Source: Forficula auricularia (Eukaryota > Arthropoda > Insecta > Dermaptera > Forficulidae). Taken from it: 64,000 nucleotides of DNA. The DNA lies in the NCBI GenBank assembly GCA_024734495.1, contig JALMQS010000128.1:23362875-23426874 (forward strand). The letters are read 5' to 3'. Below are positions 43,330 to 55,171 of the stretch, piece after piece (within the stretch, counting starts at the first letter, position 1; each line of letters starts with the position of its first letter). The notes under the pieces are model-generated. The model searched no databases, had not been told where the DNA came from, and saw nothing but the letters and a program-made list of their open reading frames with translations. A program made the translations under genes and the position numbers.

Positions 43330-44030
43330 AAATTATTGGCGGAAATTATAATAATAATTATAAATATCTTAATATATTAAAATTTAAAAAATTTAAGATA
43401 TATTTTGATAAATGGATACTTTCCTCAATTTTTGATGAAAATTGTAAATTTTAATCCAAGTCAAGTAAAACTACGATTCAAGATACTCAAGAAGGCTTCC
43501 TTCGTTGATCCTTTTATATCCTGATGAAAGAGAAAAGATCCTCCGAAATTTTCTAAGCGGATGATACGAGTAATAACATTCTAATAAATTATTTAATTCA
43601 GAATTTGTTGTTTCCATTATTATTGGGCTCTCTTTTCATCAATTTAATTTTCACCAGTTTAATTAATTATACAGTTAATTAAATCAAAAAAATAAATTTA
43701 CAATAGTTTAATGCGGAAATCGTACCGAGTAAAAGTATTTCACTTTTTAATCCAATTAAATATTGAAAAACTCATTTTATTTCAATCCTAAAGTTTCATT
43801 TTATAATAACATTATTTTTCTGGATCTAATTAGGATCAAAATATGAAATTTCCTTTAGAGATTAAAGGTATTTATAACGTAAATGCTTGCTAAACACGAT
43901 TGTTAAAAAATTCAAATTTTAAAGGGTTGAAAATGAAAAAAATAATAAAATCACTATTTCTCTTGGACTACTGGAGCTTAATGACATGATATTGAAGGCT
44001 ACTTTGAATACATAAATTTTTGTTAAGAAC
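43330..44030. other. No gene; one weak hammerhead-like site
   Basis: At 43521-43550, CTGATGA...CTCCGAAAT resembles a hammerhead with the wrong base after GAAA and no GUC in place. The rest is AT-rich. Confidence 0.3.
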
Positions 44031-44034
44031 AGTT

Positions 44035-44200
44035 TTAGCAGGAGGGTGAAGTCTTTTGTCTAGAAAGGGCCCGACGGTACTCAACTACTATACTATAACG
44101 AGCAGTACCGGGCGTGCCTACGGCAGCGGCTCGGCACTCGGACTGATGGCCCTGGCGGGCAGCGTCTCGAGATGTGATTATTAGCTGTCCGTAATTATAT
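44035..44200 (-). other. Small GC-rich island with open minus frame
   Basis: About 150 bp of much higher GC. The minus-strand frame reads RDAARQGHQSECRAAAVGTP and VEYRRALSRQKTS. The arginine/alanine-rich content suggests a fragment of a retroelement polyprotein, but I cannot name it. Confidence 0.3.
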
Positions 44201-44985
44201 GTTTTGAAAAAAATATTTTTTGAATAATGAATATTGATCAAAGAAAGATGAAAAAATATCATTAAATGCTTTATAAATACTTTATTAGAGCATGTAACCA
44301 TTTCTCTCGAAGTTCCCGATCGGTTGGAAACCTATTTCTTTTTTAATAATACATTTCAATATTTTAATTTATCTAAAACGTGTCTCTAAATTAATTATAT
44401 ATAATAATTTTAAAATTAATTTATCTACTAAAATTTCAAATGACCCGCGCAGTAATAAATTAAGAATTAATCTCACTATCCCATTAAATCATATTTCATT
44501 AAAACTTATATTATAAATTAAATATATATAATATATATAATTATATATATATTTTAAAATTAATTTGTCTACTAAAATTATAAGAATTTATATTTTTCTT
44601 AAATTCAAAAAAAAAAATTAATTTTCGAGGTATGAATTATTTCCAAATAATTAAATTTATATTAATATATAATATATTTAAAATTAATAAATTTGTCTAC
44701 CAAAATTTCAAATGAGACACGCCGTAAATCTAATATTCTAAGCTATATAGAGGAATATATTAATATATAGAGATATTATAGATATATAATATAGAGAATA
44801 GATATGTTTTATTTGTAAAATTTGACAATATAACAACTGTCATTGAATATTAGTTGTTTTTTCTCCCACATGTTCACCTTGCTGCGCCACGGGTACTGTC
44901 TGATAATGGCTTTTATTTATATAGATACTGACCCTCTTTTAATAGATACAAAATTGAGCCTGGTATTTAACTCAAGTTACCAGTA
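44200..44985 (-). mobile_element. AT-rich stretch with a Helitron 5' end at 44925 (minus)
   Basis: Reading the minus strand from 44925, the sequence begins TCTATATAAATAAAAGCC after A, the same start as the Helitron at 35384, then a gcgcagcaaggtg patch. The 3' end was not found; a candidate CTAG lies as far away as 41892. The rest (44200-44870) is AT-rich and unassigned. Confidence 0.45.
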
Positions 44986-45842
44986 AATAAGCTGACGTGT
45001 TCTGATGTGACCATCCAGTTGACTTTACCATTCAACCTGGTCCCTCACTTATATTCAATATTTAATAAAATTATTTATAATCATGTAGGTGAGGGGGTTA
45101 GTTCTTGCATTTTTAGACTTCTGGGGGCCCAGTGATTATGTATACAAAATTTGGTTGAGTTTGGTGCAAGAGCCTATATTTTCATTTTTTGACCCTACAC
45201 CCTCCCCATTTCGGGGGGTTAGTTTTTGAATTTTTAAACTTCTCGGGTCCCATTGATTATGTATACAAAATTTGGCCGAGATTGGTAAATGGGCAAAATT
45301 TTCATTTTTTGACCCTACAATCCCCCCCCCCATTTTGGGCGGTTAGTTTTTGCATTTTTAGACTTCTGGGGTCCCACTGATTATGTATACAAAATTTGGT
45401 TGAGTTTGGTAATATGGCCTAGATCGTTTTAATTTTTAATCGCCCCTCTACCCCGCTTAATTTTGGGTCAATATGCACCAAAATCTAATCAGCTCTTAAT
45501 CTCAATGGACCAAAACTACGTGTGAAATTTGTTTTCGATATTCAAACTAGTTTTTGAGCTAGATCTTCCAGAAAAATTTGATAACGCACAGACTAACAGA
45601 CAGAATAACAACCAGACAAACTAACAGACATTTTGACAAAACAATTATTATGTCGAGAAATATAATTTTTTCGATGTTCACTTATTAGAGCTTTTTTATA
45701 GAGCGAAATGCCATGGTTTTACTCAATTTTTTTAATCAAAATAGTTTATTCCGTTTTTGAGATATTTTGAAAAAGATGGAAAAAACCACTTTTTTCATGC
45801 ACGATTACAATACTTGACCATACCGTATGGTAAAGTAAAAAT
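44985..45842 (+). repeat. Dispersed repeat G with internal triplication
   Basis: Starts cgtgttctgatgtgaccatc and ends ccgtatggtaaagtaaaaat. The block 45088-45430 contains three tandem ~125-bp units, each with ggttagtttttgcattttta, ttatgtatacaaaatttggt and tttcattttttgaccctaca. Other G copies have one unit. Confidence 0.7.
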
Positions 45843-46139
45843 GTTGCATTTATTTTTTTCTGATAGATACTATGAAAAAACATTTCATATATATAATAAT
45901 TAGCTACTCACAAGATATTTACTTTTAATTTATTTTTTCCCCCTTAGGGTATTAAAAGAAGAAAAAGCCTATTAAAGATGATATATTTCTTCATTTATTA
46001 GCAGCCTATTTTTTCTTCGCTTTTTATTTATTTTTTAAACGAGAAGCGAAGTGTAAGGAATTCGTAATTGACCTGTATTTTGTTATTCTTTACACGAAAT
46101 ATTTTTCTTTGAAAATAAATAAGTAAAATAAGTCGCTTA

Positions 46140-46540
46140 TTCACGACATCTTTTTTCTTAAATTATTGCGGAAAAAATCTCCTGAATAAATTAAATTTTT
46201 TTTGAATTGAAAGTTTTTTTTCAATTTGGCTTTTTTTGATTGCATTTTTTTTTTTATTTTATTTCTCTTTAACTTTATACTTGTGAAGAGATAGAATTTA
46301 TTTCTCCCAGATTGAAAATTAACAGAACATGTCCAAAGTTCCGAGTGCATGGATCCTATTGATCGAATCTCAAAATACATTTTCTCTCCACCGAAATAGG
46401 GAATTTTTAAATTATGCTGTGTTAGTAATCAATTGAAGGGTTCACTCTATATTTAGTGGCTTAAAAAAAGATCAAATAGCGTAATTTTACTATTAATCAG
46501 GCCCGATGATGGAAGGGGTGGGGGGGGGGGGGTCAAAAGC
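46140..46540. other. AT-rich, then a poly(G) run at 46516-46531
   Basis: No coding signal. The G run has about 15 bases inside ggaagg-ggtgg sequence. Confidence 0.5.
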
Positions 46541-46739
46541 CTGGACCCTGTCATGTCAAAGGGCGTATTATTTTCTCTAATAGTCACATTATAGGTATTT
46601 TAATTTATTTTCATTCTTCGAGTTATTATTATCATAATGTCGAAATAAGATTCTTGTAACCCGTGACAATTATTTTTAATTCTTAAAGAGAAATCAATGA
46701 TGTTGTCTTCTGCTTCATGCCCATAAACATATAAATATA

Positions 46740-47335
46740 TACTATGTTGCTGTAAAACCCCGTTTTTTATTAAGAACCCGTTCTTACTAGTTAAAACGCG
46801 TTTCACTGAATATCTTTATGGCAACTAGAGTTTCTGATGTTGGTTGAGTTTGGTTCAAAGGTCTAGACTCTTCATTTTTGACCTTCCGCCTTATTTTGAA
46901 AATATACGTCCGTTCTTACTAGTTAAAACGCGTTTCACTGAATATCTTTGTGGCAACTAGAGTTTACTGATGTTGGCTGAGTTTGGTTCAAATGTCTAGA
47001 CTCTTCATTTTTGACCTTCCGCCTCATTTTGAAAATATACACCCGTTCTTACTAGTTAAAACGCGTTTCACTGAATATCTTTGTGGCAACTAGAGTTTAC
47101 TGATGTCGGTTGAGTTTGGTTCAAAGGTCTAGAATCTTCATTTTTGACCTTCTGTCTTATTTTGGCTGTAAATTTTCAAAATGAGGCGGAAGGTCAAAAA
47201 TGAAGACTCTAGACCTTTGAACCAAACCCAACCAACATCAGTAAACTCTAGTTGCTACAAAGATATTCAGTGAAACGCGTTTAAACTAGTAGGGACTCGC
47301 TCTTATTAAAAAACGGGTTTTTACTTCAACATATA
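46740..47335. mobile_element. MITE with one arm triplicated
   Basis: Inverted ends: tatgttgctgtaaaacccc at the left and (inverted) gttgaagtaaaaacccgttt at the right. The left arm has three tandem units of about 132 bp, starting at 46778, 46910 and 47043. Each holds gttcttactagttaaaacgc, gtttcactgaatatctttgt and aaggtctagactcttcattt. The right arm has one inverted unit (47173-47300). It sits in a D-family fragment (46680-46740). Confidence 0.75.
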
Positions 47336-47379
47336 TACATATAATAACCAACACCACGATCTCTATTAATTACATATAA

Positions 47380-47830
47380 TGATAGAATGAAAAATAAATA
47401 TGTATAATACTTATTTTTATTTATTTATTTATTTTGAGTCATATATCAAAATTTCTTTGTATTTCATGTTTTAAGAACCATCCTTAAATTTTAAATCGAT
47501 AACAATTTTTTTAGAGGTCGCTCATCAAGAATTTAGAAAATTACAAAAATGCACAAAAATCAATTTTTTTCAGAAAATTGTTATTCTCTATACAGAAATT
47601 GTTTCTCTCTAAAAAATAACAACCAGAAAATTTCAACTCAAAATAATAGTTTTTGAAGATTTTTTTTTAGTAATTTGAGGTTTTTGAGTGTCAAATAAAA
47701 AAAAATTGTTGAGCTAAAATTTGGAGAGGGTTCTTAAAAAATGAAATACAAAGAAATTTTGATATGTGACTCAAAATAAATAAATAAATAAAAAGTCTAA
47801 AAAATGGGTCATAACTTTTTATGAAAAAAA
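47380..47830. repeat. Inverted-repeat element (~400 bp)
   Basis: Arms 47405-47500 and 47700-47790 pair through attttgagtcatatatcaaa, tttctttgtatttcat and ttaagaacc. Includes the minus-strand frame 47691-47942, which has no recognisable product. Confidence 0.6.
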
Positions 47831-47949
47831 TATTAATATTGATCCCTATAGTGTGAACTTTCTTTAAAAATTCTTTATTATTTTTAATCGCTTCACTAAA
47901 ATTTAGTGCACAATTAATGTTTTCATGTTGAGTAATTGCCATTTTTTGA

Positions 47950-49595
47950 GACTGTTCTTTTTTGGCTTAGTGTACCATATATGAGTATTTTTTAATTTTT
48001 CTAAATAACCGGAACTCCGTGACCATTGGCGTAGTTAGGAAGTTTCCCTATGGAAGGGGGGGGGACGGCAGCCGGCCTTTTTACTAGAGATGACAAATTT
48101 TGCATTTAATGAGAAATACATAAGTGATGCATTGTAATAATAGAGTTTCAATTTTTATAGGGAGGGACTAATGAGTTTTGTAGGGGGCCACTGCCGGCGA
48201 GGCAAGTCTCTTCCTGGCCTCCTCTAATCCCCATCCCAACACTGACCCTATCCGTCCCACTAGACCCACATCCGATCATCATTCACCCCGCCAACCCTAT
48301 ACTTGTCCTCTGGACACTCTCCTCTTCACCTAACTCTGATCGCCCACCGAATCCCACGAATAAGAATGGAAGATTAAAATTTGCGGACCTCCACCCATTA
48401 GAAAGTACATATGGTATATCAATAGGAAAAAGTTTCACTTCTGTCGTACGTGCATTCCTCGCAGATATATTTCACCCTCAATCCAAATAAAAATCGATCT
48501 TTTTACAAGAATTTTAAATTAAATATAAAATATATTGCTTTTAACTGAAGCAAAAAGGTACCGTGAATCGCTCGGTGCTCCAGGTACTAATATGTGAAAG
48601 TAAAAGGCAAGGTGCCCCGAATGATTCAGTAAAGGCTTAATATATACTAATCTAATGAAATACAAATACTAATGGAAAAAAGGAATCGATATACTTGTCA
48701 CCTACTACGGCATCAGATTTCATAGATTTACAATCCCAGTTAAAAAAATATCCTTCAGTGATATAAAATAATAATAATAAAAAAAGAGATCAAAGCTAAG
48801 TAATTAATTGAATTTTTATTTTGATCTCTCTAGAGAACAAATTTTTACTACAAAAAATTTATAGAATGAAATAAATATAATAATCCAATTGTGTTTGAAG
48901 GGTTTTCCTTTTGCCAATATTAATTAACTACGAACCCCTGAATTATAAATAAACCTTTGACGCAGTTTTTTTTCTTTTTATGAAGCGTTTTATTATTCCT
49001 TTAAAATTCTCTATCCCCAAAGGTAATTAAAAAGCCTATTCATCAAATACCTATATCTAAAGATGGATAAATATCAAACGAAATATAAAATTTAACAAAA
49101 AAGGAGCTTTATATAGAATATTTTTCAATTCAAAATCAAAAGTAAAAGAACTAGCGATAACCTATTCCCTGTCATACACTGTATTTAAGGGCGTTCTCTA
49201 ATATAGCTCAGATGCAGTTCGCTCTTTCCTCTACTCTCATATGCTCAGAAAGGCAAAAATATTTTTACTGCGTCATTTCTCGGATCTGGCAACATTGAAT
49301 TCCTACCGACGCTAAAAGAAAAAGAATAAAAAACACTTCATGAAACAGCTCAATGCGAAATTCCAGATGAGAACAGTATAGTTAGGTTGAGAGAATTAGC
49401 TAAAAAATATCAAATGAACCAGCTGCAGAAGTTTTTTAGATAAGGAAAAATTGAGTGATTTTAGTACGACGTTGCCAAGTCGCCATCTCTCACTTGCCAT
49501 GCCATGAGAGAAAAAATACCTAACTTTTAAAATTTTTCATACAAAATGAATATCGCTTGATACAATTATTTTAACAGAAAATTATTTAAATTGAA
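47950..49595. other. No gene; decayed repeat pieces
   Basis: 48020-48200 matches 37611-37850 (ggcgtagtt...gggggg...cagccg). 48550-48600 repeats the tcgctcggt-ctccaggtact motif found at 7.82 kb. 48190-48370 is C-rich. 49225-49500 has weak inverted pieces (ctctcat/atgagag). No coding region was supported. Confidence 0.4.
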
Positions 49596-49694
49596 AGTTT
49601 TTTTGCCGAGAGTAGCAGAATTTTTATATATTGAAGGAGACAATAAAAGAGTGTGTATTCTGCTGGAATTATAAATTTTATTTATTTATAACGA

Positions 49695-49729
49695 GACTAT
49701 AGTTTCGAGGGCTTTGCTCTCTTCATCAG
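49695..49729 (-). ncRNA. Hammerhead ribozyme candidate, intact (family D', in PLE end)
   Basis: Minus strand CTGATGA, stem II GAG-GC/GC-CTC with one A/C mismatch, GAAAC, TATA, GUC. Interrupted stem I: GA/TC next to the core, then a short internal loop and about five pairs (TGTAA with TTATA). It lies just downstream of the GIY-YIG remnant in the same element. Confidence 0.75.
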
Positions 49730-49912
49730 TCTATTACAATGGATTCCTGGGAATTAATTTATGAATGAAAGGTTAAACTCTTTCATGTGGTTAGGTTAAG
49801 AAATTGTTCAGTGTGAGCAAGTTAAGAATTGAAATTTATACTTGTTTTATTATTTTGGCTGTAGGTCGCGTTAATGAAGTTTTTATTTTAGCGTCTATTT
49901 TTAAAATAAAGC

Positions 49913-50086
49913 TTAATTAATTAATTTAATATTTGATTCATCTGGAAAACAATGTTTCTCGGAGATTAAATGGTCTGCAAATGCACTATGTCCCGAACCC
50001 ACTTTAAAAACTCGTTTGTGTTCCGAAATGCGTGTGTTTAAATTTCGTTCTGTTTTTCCTATATACGTCGAATCACATTCTCCACA
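49913..50086 (-). pseudogene. GIY-YIG endonuclease fragment of a Penelope-like element
   Basis: 57 residues without interruption, then a stop. Visible motifs are CGEC, YIGKTERNLNTRISEH and a later HCFPDESNIKLI. YIG with the downstream R-x3-H spacing is the second half of the GIY-YIG nuclease core, and the C-x2-C just before YIG fits the zinc-binding CCHH of PLE endonucleases. A stop lies immediately upstream, and no GIY or reverse transcriptase is readable above it. It is the only PLE protein remnant I found. Confidence 0.82.
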
Positions 50087-50159
50087 TCACTCTATTCCAT
50101 AAATAAATAAAATTTATAATTCCAGAAGAAAACACATTCTTTTATTGTCTCCTTCAAGA

Positions 50160-51735
50160 AAAATATTTGTTATATCTTCAGTTAATGATTCTTAAATTTT
50201 CAAAATAATTTCAAGAAAATTACAATGAATATTTAACGAAACAGTCGATTTAACGTCAATCGGGATAGGGTTCGCGTGTTAAATATGCAAATTTCAGTGG
50301 TCAATATTTACAAATTTAGTGTCACAAGGACTATTGAAAAAATGTCTACGTATAAAGGACACTTATAAATATGTGTATTCAAAGTTTTAAAAGGATTGCA
50401 AGAAAATTGATTTATTAGGGAACGTCCTTATGAAAGATCGGCCATTTTTCTCTTCAAGGTTAAGCAACGTGATTTACAAATATTTTAAATATAATTAAAT
50501 GAAATAAATACAATTCTTTATAAAAATAATTATAAAACGTTTAATACAAAACCTTAAGGGAGGAAATTCTCTCGTTATCAATTGAAAACTTAAAAAAATT
50601 TTCTCTTTTAACTCCTGAAGATGGGTTCGTACCCATAAATATATATATTCATGCTAATAAGCATCTTGTCTTTTATTTTTGGTAAACCTACCTAGTATTT
50701 TATATTTTTAAATTTTCTTTACTTTATTAAAAAATTGTTTGCTCAAGAACCTACACCATTCTCCCTTAACAAAAATTAAAAATTGGTTTATTTATGAATT
50801 TTATAGGTAGGTAGTATTAAATGACCAATTTTTATATAAATATTTAAATATAATCGGTTTCAATCAAAATCAGAGATTAGAAGATTTTTGGATTGACAAA
50901 TATATTTTTAGGGTTTTATTTTAGTTTGATAAGTTGTTTCTTGATTAAACTAATTATTCCCAGTCAATAAAAATCTATAATTAATTTTTTTTTAATTATG
51001 ATTTGTAAATCAATACAAAACGTGTTTTTGTGAATTAAAAATAAACTAGATGATTGAATAAATAAAAAATAATTAATTTAAAATTGATGATAAAAAATAT
51101 TCTGCTATGTTTATGAAATTAAATTCACGAAAAAATGATCGATTTTATTAGAAAATTAAATTATGTTAAATTGAAATAAAAGTTTTTTTAACTTTTTTTA
51201 ACATTTCCGCCAGCTTCGGTCATAATCACATAATCAACGCACACATATTTGCTTAATTAAAGCTTTTTCATAATTGCTAGTGGTGTCTCTTTTTGTAAGG
51301 AACCTTAAAAATCCTACTTTTGCGGTTTTTGTTGCTGTTGTCTAATTCGGTTGCTCTTATAGAGTTACATTAGCTTTCCATCAACTTTTATCAGCTTAAC
51401 ATAGTTTGGACGAATTACAGCCTAACAAGCAAGGCACTCTCAAGTTTGTAACCAACTTGTGTGATGATTCCTTCTAACTTTTAAATGCCTGTTGTTTAAT
51501 GAATAAAGAGCAAATAAACCCATAGAGAATGAGATATTCTAGTTACGTTTAATTTATACGCATATCATTCTATATTCAGTATTAGTCATTATTTCTGGTA
51601 AGAAAATACAAGATCTTGTCTTTTCTGATTAGCTTGTTTTAAACTTTAATCTCTCATATTTGAACTTTGTAACGTGAATGTTTTTCTAGGAAAATTGTCA
51701 TTTTTTGGGAAAATGTTCTGAGTAGGTAATATAGA
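50160..51735. other. No gene; one hammerhead-like hairpin
   Basis: At 50615-50640, CTGAAGA is followed by a strong GGGT/ACCC hairpin, but ATAAAT stands where GAAAC should be. Otherwise AT-rich, with no recognisable element. Confidence 0.35.
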
Positions 51736-51736
51736 G

Positions 51737-52470
51737 CAGTGGTTCTTAACCTTTTATTAGTCGCGGTCCCCTTAAAATCCGAAAATATTTTTGCGGCCAG
51801 TACCCCCCACCCTCCACCATTAGATAACATACTTGTACAAAAAAAACTCTCAAATGTAACAATAATTCATAAATGTTGTTGAATACACTGCACTAATTTG
51901 TCTATTCGCACTTAATTGCGTTACTTTTAAAGCTATTCGCATGCAAGAGTCTATCGGAGTCGATTACGTTGCTTCGTTTTAATATTGACCATTGTGAAAA
52001 ATCCCTTTTAGAACAGATATATGTAAGCAAAAGGCAATAAATGTTGTATTGTGATGGTGAACAGGTGTGAATATTCCTTCGGAATATGTATCCAAAATTG
52101 TACCAAACTTTTTTTCTTAAAAGTGAATTCAAATTTAAATCCTTTATCAATTCAATTAGAGTGTCATCCTGGGTTGGTGATAAATTGGTATTATCCCAGT
52201 ATAATAATAGGGATCTCGAATCCACAATTTTATGCTATCAATTTCATTATTTGGAAAATATTTATCAAATTTTTCAATTAATTTTTGGAGATGACATTGA
52301 ATTAAATAATTTGTATGTACTTTATCAAATTTCCAATTATCTGTAATCATTTGAGAATAATTTGGAAACATTTCGAAAACATTCGAATCCATCTAGTTTC
52401 ATTTTCATCGCCTCTATTTTACCTCTCATTAAAAAAATGTGTGTTGATTTCCTTTATCAGATTGTCAGTA
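51737..52470 (-). pseudogene. hAT transposase pseudogene (ZBED-like), with left end
   Basis: The left end cagtggttcttaacctttta is a hAT terminus. On the minus strand, from about 52460 down to 51902, broken frames give KIEAMKMKLDG, then MFPNYSQMITDN, LQKLIEKFDKYFPNNEIDSI, LWIRDPYY, then after a frameshift LIELIKDLNLNSLLRKK, TYICSKRDFSQWSILK and the final stop. Order and content match the C-terminal half of ZBED5/SCAND3-type hAT transposases, ending in the dimerisation segment (TYLCExxFSxxxxLK in the family). The C-terminus points to the adjacent end, as in an intact element. The N-terminal half and the other end are missing. Confidence 0.75.
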
Positions 52471-52960
52471 ATAACATATTTCTTGAAAAAATGGTATATT
52501 TGCAAATGAAAGTATATTTGCTATTGTATAAACATTGTAAACCTAGACTTGTAAAAAATATTTACACGGTTTTATTCAACTTGTAATTTTGTCTGTCTGT
52601 CTGTTTGGGTTACCTATGCCCTCAACGTTTTCATTTAGTATAACCATGTTTACGAATATTGAGATGTCATTAAATTCAATCGTATGTTTCCTACATTTGA
52701 TTCAATCGCCAATTTTGATTGGCACATTTGTGTAGGTGATTTTTGTCAAATATTTAGTGAAAATAATATCTGAACTTAGATATTTCTAACTTGAAATAAT
52801 TATGTTAAATAAATTTATAATATTCACATTAATATATCAAAGAATAATTGACATATTATACGAGAATTGTTTTGATCGCGCTTTTAATTAAATTCATCTG
52901 TCACTTACATATGTATCACTTATAAAAACTAGTAACATGTTTTTTTTATTTGCAAATACA
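52470..52960. other. No feature recognised
   Basis: AT-rich, with one short (TCTG)n patch near 52592-52605. Confidence 0.45.
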
Positions 52961-53930
52961 ATACATGTATATACAAACTTGAAAAATCATTCCAATATAA
53001 AAAATACCATTTCAATTAAGAATTTTGTAGTTTAAATGAAATGGTATGAAAACATTCAGTTGCTTGAATTTTTTCTTCATCACATTATCAATTAATTCTA
53101 TTGAAACGTCATATCTATGAAATATTTTCTTTTATCTTTTATATCAAATATTTTTTATTAGAATATTTGCATTTTAAAGAGTAGTTTATATAAAGTCTAA
53201 TTTGGAAAACTATATAATTACTATACTTTGAAATAAGATGGGTTTGAAAAAAGCTAAAAAAGTCATATGAAACGAAACATTGACTTGTGACATGGAGGCG
53301 AATTTTAAAATGTTTCTAAAACGGCATTTCATAGACGGTTTTCGGGGTTTTTGACGATTTTCTCGAAAAGTACCCAATCGATTTCATTCAAAATAGTAGT
53401 AAATGATTCATAATTAATTGTTTTATAATATCTAATAATTTCATATTTTTTAAAAAAATTTCAACGGAGTTATTAGCGTTTGTTCAAATTGAACTTCAAA
53501 TAAACTACTCTTTAAAATTCAAATTTCCTAATAATAATTATTTGCTATAAAAATAAATTAAAATAACACACAGATATGAAATTTCAATAGATTTGAATAA
53601 ATATCTATCGAGAAAAAAAATAAAACTTTTGCCCATTTCTAGTTGAATCGCTCACGGAGAGAAGAAATTGAATCTTTTCATACAATTTCTTTTAAACTAA
53701 AATTTTTTTAAGCAAAATACTATTTTCATATATTAAAAAGTTACTCTGAACCTCAAGATAGAATAAATCGATAAAATAAAATCAATTTCTTTCTCATTTA
53801 TAATTCATTTGCTCTGTTAAATCCAGAAGATGTCTCGCCATCAGACACCTTATTTTTTAATGATTCAAGTCCATTCGATCTAAAATATTGGAATATTTTT
53901 TAACGCGTAAACTATTGATTTTTGACAAAA
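52960..53930. mobile_element. ~1-kb inverted-repeat element, copy 2
   Basis: Second copy of 39600-40640. The direct section 53235-53430 shares tttcggggtttttgacgatt and aattttaaaatgtttctaaa. The right arm, 53440-53900, is the inverse of the left arm of copy 1 (gttattagcgttt, gagagaagaaattgaatctt). The arms within this copy also pair with each other. Confidence 0.6.
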
Positions 53931-53939
53931 AATGAAAAT

Positions 53940-54005
53940 CTAGGCCCTTGTACCAAACTCAACCAGAAGTGTATGGTAAAGTCAAGTGGATGGCCACATC
54001 AGAAC
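53940..54005 (-). repeat. Repeat G fragment
   Basis: The minus strand gives ggttgagtttggtacaagggcctaga, then actttaccatac and the gtggatggccacatcagaac end block. The inner part of the repeat is deleted. Confidence 0.55.
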
Positions 54006-54039
54006 CTGTCAACCATTTCATATTCTTTAAATTTGCTAA

Positions 54040-54228
54040 CGTTTAAAAGGCTCTGTAAATTTTAAATTTTATATATCTTCAAATGAATTAGATGTATAGC
54101 ATAGTATTTATTGATAGGGTTATTAAAATTAAAATTTTCAAATATAACAAGGATGAAAAAATACTTTTGAAATTTTGATATTTGCTGGATGCGCCGAATC
54201 CATAACATCCATGGATCGCCCGACACTG
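54040..54228. mobile_element. hAT end fragment (same family as 28172 and 34850)
   Basis: ggatgcgccgaatccataac and atccatggatcgcccgacac-tg end at 54228. The internal part is AT-rich. It is followed directly by a D-family tail. Confidence 0.6.
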
Positions 54229-54229
54229 A

Positions 54230-54325
54230 TGTACAAATATGTTTATTTCCATCAAGCACAGGAGAACCTCATCTCCTTAAGAATCAACAACTCTGATACT
54301 CTCGGCAAACATAATCTTTTCAATT
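54230..54325. repeat. D-family end
   Basis: Contains tttatttccatcaagcacag and aatcaacaactctgatactc, the D tail in altered form. The ribozyme is absent. Confidence 0.5.
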
Positions 54326-55170
54326 AAATTACGTCATTTGATGTTTGTTCCATATTTAAAGAATGTTTATTGAAAGTGATGTGCTCTGCACAAGTCACAA
54401 TGTCTTATTGATTTTTTTTAATTCAGACTTTTCTATGACTGTTAGCTTTGATCTGTTCATTTGTTCATATATCTATTGAATGGGGGAATTCTAAATAAAC
54501 TTCTTTAGGGGTAACTGGCATGGCTAACTCTAACTAGATAATTAAGTTTCCGCTCTCTCTCCGTTCGATCGTTTGTAAAATTGCCAATCAAAGGGCCAAT
54601 GTTGTGATTGATCGAATACACAGCGAAAGCTAATAAAAACCATCTATCTATCCCAGGGGATAGGGCATTTTTCATCCCATGCCTGAGTAGAGAAACGAGA
54701 CCATGTTTGCGAATTCCTTTGCCAAATAAAACATGTCTTAATGGTTCTTTAACTAATTATAAAATTTATGGGAAAATATATAATTCCGAATTATATATAC
54801 TTCCATATTCTTGATTGTCAAAATTCTTTATTCGCGCACTAATTTTTTTTATTATTTTATTCATTCGAAATATAATTAAAAAGCTTGTTGTGTTTTTGAA
54901 ATATTATTTATTTGACTGGCTGCGGAATCCGATTTCGTTGGACCTCTTTCATTTCAGTAGGTTCCGACCCTTGGTCTTAAAAGTAACCATAATACAAAAT
55001 TTCAAGCTTTTAGCCCGAGTACCGGTGAATAGTTAGAATATTTTATTCTGTTACAGCCCTTTAAAATTTGAATTTTTTAAATATAATTCTTAGCAAGTAT
55101 AAGTGGGTATACGTTTTAAAAATATTAAAATTTTATAAATTATAGGGTTTTTTAGTCACATAAAATAAAT
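54325..55170. other. No gene recognised
   Basis: A block near 54960-55080 (caaaatttcaagcttttagc, then ccctttaaaatttgaatttt) recurs in degraded form at about 55570-55680 and 56030-56230, an irregular long-period repeat. No coding region supported. Confidence 0.4.
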
Positions 55171-55171
55171 A

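Larger units (their letters stand above)
43090..43330. mobile_element. HHR fold-back element, family I
   Basis: Short, nearly perfect palindrome: aataggaaaataagacaag and gtgtgacttttttaattatc at the left, inverted at 43260-43325. Facing ribozyme cores lie near the middle. Size about 240 bp. Confidence 0.65.
49617..50160 (-). mobile_element. Penelope-like retroelement remnant (family D')
   Basis: Inverted ends gaaggagacaataaaagagt (49635) and ttttattgtctccttcaa (50141), each continued by the ttctgctggaattataaatt block. The element holds a hammerhead core next to the left end and a GIY-YIG endonuclease piece reading on the same (minus) strand. This order, endonuclease then ribozyme-bearing end, is characteristic of PLEs. 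The reverse transcriptase has been deleted. Confidence 0.8.

Noticed and set aside
43521..43555. Hammerhead at CTGATGA...CTCCGAAATT
   Set aside because: The base after GAAA is wrong, no stem III or cleavage triplet follows, and there is no sister copy.
50615..50645. Hammerhead at CTGAAGATGGGTTCGTACCCA
   Set aside because: Good hairpin, but the GAAAC box is absent (ATAAAT).
52051..52586. Plus-strand open frames over the hAT pseudogene
   Set aside because: Antisense shadows of the ZBED-like transposase remnant.
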